Source: Tubiluchus corallicola (taxonomy: Eukaryota; Priapulida; Priapulimorpha; Priapulimorphida; Tubiluchidae). Taken from it: 64,000 nt of DNA. This document shows positions 48,101 to 59,678 of the stretch, piece after piece (within the stretch, counting starts at the first letter, position 1; the number at the start of each line of letters is the position of its first letter). The position numbers and the translations under genes were made by a program. The stretch lies in NCBI GenBank assembly GCA_030141605.1, contig JAQGDQ010000001.1:1364001-1428000 (forward strand). The letters are read 5' to 3'. The notes beneath the pieces are model-generated. The model had not been told where the DNA came from. It saw only the letters and a program-made list of their open reading frames with translations, and ran no database searches.

Positions 48101-51100
48101 TCTGCTCTAGTGTAAAAGATGGGTCACTTGTTTGGTTTGACACATGCCTCTTCATGCATTAGAGCTAAGGTCTCAAAACCATGCTGTTGTCTGGTTGGGT
48201 TGAGCATTTTGCTTATTGGAACATGGAGAAGTATGTGCTAGGAGTAGAGCTGGAAGAAGTGTTGGTCCGAGCAATTGTGCTGCAAGCTCTAAACCATGCT
48301 AGTTCGTGTTGAGTAACTGTTAGATTATTGAAATTTCAAAAGATCTGACCAGCGGTTATTAACTTTACAAAAATTGCTATTCAACATTACCTTCCTGAGC
48401 ATGTGCATGCACAGGTAAATTGTTATATTGGAATTAGATTAAATTTTTCTTTATAGTGAACAATAGGCTTGTCTATCTGAGGTTCTTAAGTCAATATTTA
48501 TATTGGAGACACCTCTCCTTGTATGCCCTATTAGCTTACCTTGGGTTTTACTTTCATAAATTTTTTTGGTAAAAGGCCAAGAGGTAGATGTGATTTAATC
48601 AGCCGTGGACGTGGCATCCGTTTAATGACCCTAATGTTGTCGTGGAATGGAAACTCAAGGAATGGAAAGCGGTCGTCTTGTATCACATTAGTGGCTGTCA
48701 CAGTATCTGCATTGTTGCACACTAACCACACAATTTCTTGGGTCCAAGTTGTCCCTGATTAAAAAAGAAATACTAAACAGTAAAATATTAATGGTGAACT
48801 TAATTAAAAATAGACTGCCATCATCTCTCAAATTTTAATATTGCAAGAATAGAAGTGACTTCTGAGGTAAGCCTTTATTTCGTCATTTCAAACACTGCTC
48901 TCAGATGACGGTATTGTGGTGATAAAATAATATTGCATCTGCATGCCAAGACCTAGGAAAGACTACATTAACAATTTTTTCCTTATGAATAGCTGTAATC
49001 TTATCAGTAAAAGTTTATGGTTGTACTCCTTCAATATCTATTTTTCATTTCATAAACAACCCACTATATAATAAATTTTATAACATTTTTTTCTAATAAA
49101 ATCACAATAAAATTTGTTATGTAATCTTGTTACAAAGAATTTAAAAACTTTATCTGTTTTTCATACTACAGCAACGTACTCAATATTTTACCAAGGAAAT
49201 AATGGAAACTACATCATTTCTTGCGTAAGATAAGGAATCTCTTTTTTGAAACAAGCTTGACTTTGAATTTATTATTACATTAATAAAAAACAAAATTTGC
49301 TGCAAGTACCTGCTTTGATGTAAGTTATCACCCAAATGTCATCTTCATATACTTCCAGATTTTCTATGTCTTTCTGTTTATCAAAGTAAAACCAGGGTTG
49401 CCAATAATCTGAAATGCAGAATTTTGTAAATTATAATCAACACGAATTATCAAAATTCATATTTTGTTTTGACTTTTATATGTGCGTGTGTATAATTGCA
49501 GCAAACTAAATTAGAGAGCACAGTTTATATTACAGTCTCTGATTAGAGTTAGAGTTTCTTTTGATGTTTACTTTTCCATTATTTATGAATATTGTCAAAA
49601 AAACCTGTAGGAAAATCTTTTTTACTAAAAATAATTACTGTAAGAGGGCACTTAGTCACATTAGGAAAATTTCCCCAGTTTAGGTATTTTTGATTACCAG
49701 CTTTCAAATGTTGGAGAATTCCTGTGCAGTGACACAATCATAGTTCACTAAATGTTCCACAAAGCAGTAAGCACAGCTCTTTAAAGAAGAACTAGCTTAC
49801 GATGGTTCATCTATCTGGTCAATAAAAGGAACCATGCGTCTTGCATTTTTACATCAGCAAAACACTCACACATTGGTGCTGCCTCCTTGAGTTTTTTATG
49901 TTCTTAGTCCCCCGAATTAACAGATGAGACAAAAGTTAGTCTTACGTGTTCCCGGAACCTGATATAAAGTAAAATCTTTTAAGGATGTTTCGACTTTTGT
50001 CAAGTGGTCGAATCTATGTACGTGGCGTCTCCACTTCACTAATCCATAAATTCCAAGTCCCACTGCTGCTGCAGCCGCAACTCCAATGGCTATTGTTTTA
50101 TTGTCCACATAATCGGGCATTGTTAGCTTTAGAAGAGAAAACCTTTGCAAGCAATAAATAAGTTTCTGGAAAAGATAAGGAAAGAAAATTTTTTGCTGTT
50201 GTCATCAATTCATTGTTGTTGCTGATGTTGTTAGTAATTCAAGTAAATTATTGGTAAAGTATAAATCCTTATTGCTTCATTGCACTGTTTTACATTTGCA
50301 TTAATTTTGTTGTTCACTTGTGTCGTTTGACCACGTTATTTGTATAATGTCCATGTGAAATATTTGTGAGATCATACTAACTTCCACGACTACTTCTCAG
50401 TATGGATGAGTTTATTTTCATATCAGTTAGTAATTATTTCTTTTTTATTTGCTGTCTTATTGTATAATGGCGATGTTCTGGAATTAAAGTTAGTGAGCTA
50501 AAGTCAGTGAACTGCCTTAGTAACAAATTATGTGTCATTTATAGGTAGCTACAACACACCTGCTCAGCAATGTGTCATTCGCATAAATTCAAAACTTATT
50601 TCATTATAAAAGTGCGATACAATACTATCATGCCATAGGAATTTTGCCTTTCTGAGAGCTCTTCACTGGTTTTTAATGTTTCAGTCATGGGTTGGATTGC
50701 ATTGGCTTCCCTTCCTTTATTTGTAGAGCAAAAGACCAAGTAATCGATTTAATTCACTACACATATAGCTGTAATATGCTGTATAACGAGTGTACAATGT
50801 GCGCTATCTCAGCTTTTATAGCAGATTTACGCAGTAGTCTGCATATATCTGGCTGCCTATAAATATCAATTTAATTAATGCACCACACATCAACGTTATT
50901 CCCATTATACATCCTATGAGTTGTTTAAGCATACAGTGTAATGTTTTTCTCATTTACTCACCACTGATGGATTACGAGTTGCCTTGGCTCTAAAGGTGTT
51001 CACTAGGTTATTTTCTTCCTAACTCAGTTGTAAAAATGGAAAATTCCTGGAGGTACAGCAGCGCAGCCTTACAGCTAAAATATGGCCCAATCACATGCTG

Positions 51101-54100
51101 CAGGTACACAATCTATTTTTTGGTTCCGCTTTTAAGAACTCTGAAATGAGTTGGATAAACACCGCCCTATGGTTATAATAATCCTGCGTTGACAATTTGA
51201 GAGCAAGATTGAGCGCTACATACTGCGGCTGAACTTTGGTCACGCCGTTTGCTACTTGTTGCCTTAGTATTTATGTTAATCACTAACAGGTCTTGCTGTA
51301 TTTCTATATAAGCTTGCTATATTACTGTAAGCGAATGCTGTGTATTCAGCAGCTAAAATTATCGGGTGCTTCCGCGCATTTGATAGTTTTTCGTTGGCAC
51401 GGTGTGTTAGAATTGTTTTTTGTAGTTCGTGTTTTTGTTACTTAATTTAATGTTTAATTATTTAACTCTAATAAATAAAACCCAAGTAAAAATAATTTCC
51501 ACTGTATTACTTCTATTAAAATGTTCTTAAAATGAAATGTGGTATAGATCACGTTGATAGGCTATATGATCAAATTTGTAATTACATATCATTGGACACC
51601 GTGTATTAGAATAAATTGAATTGATTTCTAATGATAATGTAGTTCAAGTTCATGAGAAACAAAGTTCGTAACCAAAAAATGCGGAGGCATAAGCTAAATG
51701 GTCCAATATTAGCATGAGTGGACAATCTTTATTGTTGATTAATTGTCACGATTTCTAACAATCAATAATTGTTAAAGAAAAGCACAAACAAATCTTACAA
51801 ACGGCACTTTCTGCGCTTTTTATTTCTTTTGGGATTGATCTGTAAAGTATTGAAAATATTACTCATTCTGTGGTAAATTATACTCCACCACTTTTTTCTT
51901 TGCTTCGATCCCCACTTGCCAAGAGCGTGTTACATGCAGTTTGTCATTGCGTTATACTATCACTGAAGTCTAATAACTCTAGTGGCCTTGTTGGTAAAGT
52001 ATGACTGGGTAAGAGTTTGTGAGTGTATCATTGTTATGACTGCCCATCAAAACAAACATGACTAGGGAGCGTAGTTCATGTGGATAAGTAAATTTCCATT
52101 TAACACAACTTAATGAGAAATCACACCCACTTTCACGCAAAAAAGTTGGCATCGATCGAGAAGCATTTGTAGCTTCCTTCCTTCGAATCTGTGTCAAGCT
52201 TCCCCATGCTTTTGATTCAGTTATGTAGCTTAATTACTCAACACTATGAAAATTCCTCTTTCAGTCATTTTAATCTTTTTCTGAGCAATCCGTGTTATTA
52301 GTCAAACCGATTTTGGCGAGTTTGTCTTTGTGCTCTTTATCGATGGCCAAATGACTGCATGGATTTTAATGAAATTTTGCATGAGTGATAATAGAGATTT
52401 GTTTTCCAGTCCAAAACCAAATCGTAGTAATATCAGTACTGCAGTTTACGTATCTTAGATTTAAAAGCAACACAATTATCTTTACACTGCCTGTCTTTTT
52501 TCTCTTCACTGCCTTTTTTCCATAGTAGTCCAAGCATTCCAAAAAATAGTGAAAAGTGCAGCAAAGTAGTGTAAAGCTAATTGTTCTGCCTTCACAGCTA
52601 GCGTAAAGTAAATTACAGCATTGGTGTTACTACAATTTGTTTTTTACTGGAAAACAAATCTCTTTTAAAGTGTTTTGCAAATAAAAGAAAAAACATTCTT
52701 TCATATGCCTAAGGTTTGGGAGTTTGGTTTGGGTTTTCTGTTCGTTTACAGTGTTACATTTTTATCGTCACTTTACAATCTGACCATACACTATAACATC
52801 TTTGTTAAGTTAATTTTACTCGTAAAATGTTTTGCCAGTATATGATAATTTGATAGGATTTGTGCAAGAATGAAGAGCAATTCTGTAAAGAGATCTCTTA
52901 AGTTATAGCCACACTCTGTTCTTCACCTACTCAGTCTACTAAAAGTAGCAGAAGAATAATACATGTCTAAATAACAGATCGTGATCAGGTTATTGCTTTT
53001 TTCAAGCAACAGGAAGTTATATATGTAACTGATGAAGCTGCATTAAGCAACGGGGAAAATATTTTATGACCATAGTTTGTTGCAACGGTCTTTGATATTA
53101 ATAAGCCTGTTACATTGAAGTAGAATCTGTAGCATGAGAAGTATATTAGTGGAAAGCCATACGTCTTTCGCATTCATCTATAAATCTACATGTATATTAT
53201 ATGTAATTATGGCAAGAATAGCAACCATGAAAGACAGAATTTGTCAAACTTAGTAACACTCAGTCTTTATTTGCACTATTTATACATAATTTTCTATTTA
53301 CTGGTTCAAGCATTGGCAACACTTGTTATTTCTGATTGCACTTTTGTGACATCGTTCTAAATGCTGTTTATACTAGCAAGAATAATTAATTTTTAATTGA
53401 ATATTCATTATTTTTGAGAATTTGTTTTTACAAAGAACTCCACAAAATATATTCTAATTTTAGCAAAGAAACTTAAATTAAGTGATTGGTGATATTATTA
53501 GAAAAGCGTTGGTCATCAGCTTTTTTTGTGCATATAGTCATTGGAAATCCATTTGGTAAGCTGCAGCAGATACATTACCAAACAAATGAAGGCTTGTTAT
53601 TCTTTGTATCTGAAAGTTAATCCTTCAGGTTCTAGCCACTCTGCTGTTAATTTGTCAATCTCATCACTAAGCTCCTGGGATAATTGGTCTTTCCAGTCTC
53701 CGACTTTTCCTGCAAAAAATTACAAATAACACTTCTGTATACAGATAGTCAGTGAAAAAAAATGGTAAGAGGTCGTTCAGAAAAAAACTGTTCCCTTAAA
53801 AGTAATTTGTAGCCCTACATCCTGTTAGAGGCATTTCTAAAGGAGTATATACACTTTTTGGAAACAGATACCAGACAACAAGGCGATGTCAGCTCTTTTA
53901 GAAATGCCTGTACCAGGATGAAATGTTGTGAGCTAATTTGAGGGACAGTTTTTCTCCGGCTGATCTGTACATTTTCGGTCTCATATTTTATATCCTTAAA
54001 ATTTTTTCGTCAACGATTTTGTTCTTTATTAGATGAAACTTTTGTTTCGTGAAGTATTATACCTTTTCTCATCATGCCTCCACCCTTTCTCCAGAATCCT

Positions 54101-54264
54101 TCATCTCTCAACCATGACATGTTTGTTGCTGTGTTGTTCTTCATGTTCCTAAAGCTGCAGTGCTCTGCAATTTTCATTACTTGCTCTTCTGTCAGCTTTT
54201 TGTTAAGAAAATTGGCTACCTTTCTTATCTCTCGTGGAAGATCCTGATTAAAAGCCAAGCACAC

Positions 54265-54332
<68 letters not shown>

Positions 54333-57300
54333 TAGTACTAGTATTAGTATTAGTATTAGTATTAGTATTAGTATTAGTATTGCATTAGAAATGAAGTAAA
54401 TGTTAAGTATGCTGTTTACCAGTTACCAGTTTGGTTTAGCTAGAATGAGGTTCATCAATAGAAATGGTATTGCCGTATTTTATATGATATACAATGTTTT
54501 TTTATTTTTTATCATCTCCTATCATTGGTAAAATGTCAGCAGTCTACATGATGATATCATTCATGAGCATATTTGTATGCATATTTAATTGGCTTTCAAT
54601 TGACATGAAATCTTCTTACAAGGAAAGTTTTTCATCCTTGAGTTGCTATTCTATTTTACCAGCTTGATGACTAGTAATTATTTACCTCTTTCATATCTTC
54701 AAATACAAGAAAGAGTACATTAGGTTCATTCCGTATCCTCCAAAATTCTTGATTATGGTCCCAGAAACTTCCATGTCCCACTGAAATACAATGTAAATTT
54801 CATTTCAGTTTCATGTTCATAAGACAGTATTAGGATTATTATTTTGCAGTCTGTGCACTAAATTGAGTTACCATCCTCTCAGTCTCTGTACATACAAAAA
54901 ATGAACAGGAACTTTATGCCATTTAGCATTGTTATACTTTTTGTGTACAAAATACTGTCAGAATTAAGAACACTTTCTCATTCACCGTACCTTGCCCAAT
55001 CTGTTGCCTGACAAGATCCTCAAGAGGTATTATATCCTTTATAAATGTAAAGAGATTTGCAAAGTGTATCATGGAAATCATTACGTCTTTCGGATTGCGC
55101 GTTGTGTACACCACCTGTAATATTTGAAAATTGTAAAATAAGTTGCAGTTTTAGGGAAAGGCATGAATTTGTCAGCGACTCCGTAATTAAGTAAGTCACC
55201 GAATGGTCTGAAAAAAACTGCTACATTACTACAAATAAATAAAAGTACTTATCTAAAAAATTGTAAGCTGCTGGGATCCTAGTTGTACATAATAAAGCCA
55301 AATAGTATTGCGTATTTTTAAGTAAGCTTAAACTTATTTTCCTTTAAGTATCATTCTAAAAACTTTGAAAATTGCAGCAATTATATATTGTGTTCTTATG
55401 TTTATTAATGTACCAAAAAATTGAACACACCAATACGTTTTTATGGAAGGACAATTAGCTTAGTGGTTACAGTGAATACTTAGTGATCAAAAGTAAGCAA
55501 TGCCAAGCCTGGTCAGTAAATGGATGGGCTAAGATGCCTGTGTCACTTCAGTATGTCATTTTATAAGAATTTTCTTGATAATGAGCACCTCTTCAGTCAT
55601 ACAACCATCCACAGGCCCTGCTGTTGATTACTGAATTATAGCTGGTATTGTATTGGAATGCATAAAAAAATTCTCACCTTCCAATGTTATTGGACTATTA
55701 ACTGAATAAAGTCTTTTATGATGTCACATATAATTATATTGTTAAAAAGGTTAATAAACTATCTCAGGCAGTAAATCAATTACTACACAAATACTGTCTG
55801 ACACAGTGATACTACCAATTTTTTAGTCGCATCTAGATTCTGAGTTTAATGACAATGTCTAAAGATTTCCAAGGTAAGTGTTGTTTCGACTTTGACCTTT
55901 GGCTTGACTTCATGAAACTGTTTTGGCAGTAATCCAAGTGGGAGATGTGATTTTATGAAACGAGGTCTCTTCATTTTCTTTATCTGTGGTATAACGTCAA
56001 GGATTGGAAACTCCAAGAAGGGAAATCGGGTCTCTTGCATTACTTCTTTTGCTGCTTTTGTATCAGCATTATTGCATACTAGCCAAACTATCTCCTGTGT
56101 CCATGTTGTTCCTGCAAGAAATGTGTTCAGTAATATCAGTGACAGATTAATCTGTATGTCATTATGAATTTCATCATAATCAATTATGACAGGATCCACC
56201 ACAGAATTATTTTTTCACGAAAAAGCTGTTAAAACCAAACAAAAATTTTGATTTTGTAATGCCTCTTTATAATCACTGAATGTGATACATGCGGACAGTT
56301 ATGCTTCTCAAGTACATTAGTTTTGCTTTGCTATTTGCATTACGTTTGTGACTAACCAGCATGCCTTTACCTGCCTTAGGGTATGTAACAACCCATATGT
56401 CATCTTCATATACTTCCAGTGCATTTATTTTATCCATCCGGTCAAAATATGGTTCCATACTCCAGTAATCTAAACAAGAACAACAATGCGAGTAAGTACT
56501 TGGCTCCGTATCTATCCGGTGCAAAAACTATTAAGCTACTGCCAGTGTTGCTACTTTATGATCGAGTTGTATAGAAAAAGATCTATATTGTCGTGAGCTC
56601 GTAGATTTATTAATATTTTAGTGCTTAAGCAAATTTTCTGTCAAGATTACACATGAGCTTTAAGTCATTAGATTTATTGTTTTATTTTTTTTACATTTAT
56701 TTGTGTCTGACATTCCACTGAGTCCACTGTCACTCAGTAGTCAGAATAAATGTTACCTGTGCCTGGAACCTTGTACAACTTCAAGTTGCCATTCATTGCC
56801 GTCTGCATAACTTCCAGATGATCAAATCTATGCATACGTCGTCTGATTTTGGTAAGGGCATAAATGCTAAGACCAACTGCTGCTGTAGCTGCAACTCCAA
56901 TAACTATAGCTTTGCCTTCCATAGTACAAATCAGTGTAGTAATGCAGGTTACCTTAAATACATCAATTATGTTATATTTAACATTAAAATGGCGAAATGT
57001 GCTGTAGGAAGTTTATATTGAATTATACCTAGCGTAAGTATTGCAGAATGTCACACAACAATATTTACATACTAAAAATAAGACTAACTTAAAGCATTAG
57101 AACAATATCTGACTAATATATTAATGTAACTACGTATTAATTCTCCTGGTATATTTGTGTCTGTCTGGATATATGTGTATATGCTTACCATACGCAATTT
57201 TCTTGTCTATTGCTATACCATTTGCAATGAATTATAATAGCAAATGAACTGCTTTGGTTACCTGAATCCATAAGTGATTCATTTTTCAATCCGAGCCATC

Positions 57301-59642
57301 CGCAAAGAATGGGGGGGGGCAAAAACACACCAAAAATAGACCTTCTACTCATTTTTTCGCCAAACTTATAAAACTGAGATCTGAAGAATGGAACGTTAGA
57401 TTGTGCATTTCAGTAATAGGTGCGACATTTGCCATTTTACATAGTTCTGCTTTGAGCAAAATGCTGTCATTGTTGCTCTTGTTCATCTATGGTGTGTGAT
57501 ATTTTATTGTTGTTTTTTACTTTTGTCATTGTCATCACCATCATTGTGATGTGGCATGGTGTGGGACTGATATAACTTGGTGTGATGTGGTAAGGAGTGG
57601 ATGTTATGGTGTGATGTGGGAGGTGTGAGCGGTGTCGTGTGGTGTGGCATGGCGTGGGTGTCGTGAGGTTTGTGCATAAGTGCTTGTGATATGTGAGGCG
57701 AGTGTGGTGTGTGTGTGTGATGTGGGTTGTTGTTCCGGGTTTGTGCTAGTGTTTTGTTGGTATTAATTAGAGGTGACAAAAACCGCTATCTATTATGTAA
57801 AAACAGATAAGCACCTCAAATAAAAGATTAAAATTACAGTCAAATTGCATGGTCAATTCGTTTACCTCAGAGGCATTACATGTGAAGGTCATTGAAATAA
57901 TGGCAGGCTAATGTGAACTACATACAGAGAAGTGATGTGGAGCTGATTTGAATGTCAGACTAGTGTGGATGACGTGTAGAGAATCAACGATAATTAACAC
58001 TGTCATTGCAAAGGTTCAAAGAGTTGTTAGGCCTAGAAGCTAGACAGTAGCTACCCATTGTAATTACAAGAGGTCCTTACATTTGTACCTGTCCTGTCCA
58101 CACATTCTACTTTCTGCATAGATCATACATTTTTACATTTATTTATCAATACAAAAAAATTACATTGTTATTACAAAGATTCAATTGCGTAGACTTAGCC
58201 ACGCATATAGAACTTATGTATGGCAGTAAAGAGCCATTTTGACTAAATAATGCAATTTAGTTTTCTCATGGTCCGAAAAATACTGATGGTGCTCCCCTGC
58301 TCCTTTAGCGTAAAATTTGATAGACTGCCGATTTTCGGTACAGCTTTTGAACCATTTAACGTGCCAGCTCATCGTTTTGTCATGCGCAGTACACAATAGG
58401 TACGTGCGGTCAATGTGTCACATAACGGTTGTAGCACGTGATAACTATGATATTAAAATCATTGTAGCCAATATAATATTAAATACATGTATAAGCTTAC
58501 CGTACGTGAATGAAATACTACTAAATAGTCACACTTCTGCTCCAATTAGTATTTGATTGTGTTATATTCGTCTTTTGCACATGCACTAATGTACCTAACT
58601 GAAATAATTATTTCTTTATTGAACAAACCAGAATGGATCAAACTTCACCCAGAACAGCTCAGCGTATAATATTTACACTCATCAAGGCCAAGTTACGCAG
58701 TGCAGCACTGTATTGAACTATTGGCAGATGCGTTCAGTGTTAAATTTGAAAGCAGAAATAATCGAACCAGTATGAATTGCAGTTTGCACATTATCAGAAT
58801 GTGAATTTCAATCCAGGTTGATCAGTTTTCATTAGATACTTATTTACCAGGAGAGGCATCATGCCTGTCTATACTCTGACTGTGTTGAACTAGTTTCTGC
58901 ATTGTTAAAGTCCTAATATATCTTGGATATTTTCCGACTGTTATTAGTTTTCCGTGTTTAACACGGCTTACGCTTTGTATTTTGTTTGTTTTGTAATACT
59001 GCAGCTGATTTTTGTAATGTACAGTATTTGTTTGCGTTTTGGAAGCAGCAGTTAAACTGTCTTTTATACATTCTCAATAAACATTATACACTTTTAAGTG
59101 ATACCATTATAAATAATGGTGGTGCCTATCCAATTAAGTTCCACTTGTAATAGAAAAAAGAAAGCTATGAAACAGTTCTTGTTGTCGTCAGAAGATATTA
59201 TCTATATTAGTATGTATTACTTGAACTCTTACTAAAATACTTTAGTATCTTAGACTGTATTATTAAGAACACAGTTGTTGTGCTTTTTCATCAGTAATGA
59301 TGGTCATATTAATTAATTGCTGTCACTTTATAATGTGGGTTGCATAATCGGGATTTCAAATGCTATTAGACTAAAAAGTACTTGATTTGTTTTAGGAATC
59401 TGCCACTGTGCCAATCACACAAAAGGAGCAAACTGTGAAATGTGTGCTAATGGTTATGTTGGTGACCCCATACAGGGTATAGCCTGCATGGTTCAAGGTA
59501 GTGAAGGTATGTATATACACAATCAAGCGGTTTGAGCATGTGGCTTATAGAGCATGCAAAAATTGCAACCGCCGATAACTATTTGTCACATCTCCACGCA
59601 CTGCTTCTAATTGGTGATACTAGTAGCATTTTAGCTACTAAC

Positions 59643-59678
<36 letters not shown>

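Noticed and set aside
51979-52197. 72-codon minus-strand frame between the sulfotransferase genes
   Set aside because: No motif, no splice partners; the sulfotransferase exon set is complete without it.
57504-57779. His/Pro/Thr-rich minus-strand frame
   Set aside because: Arises from the GT-rich minisatellite.
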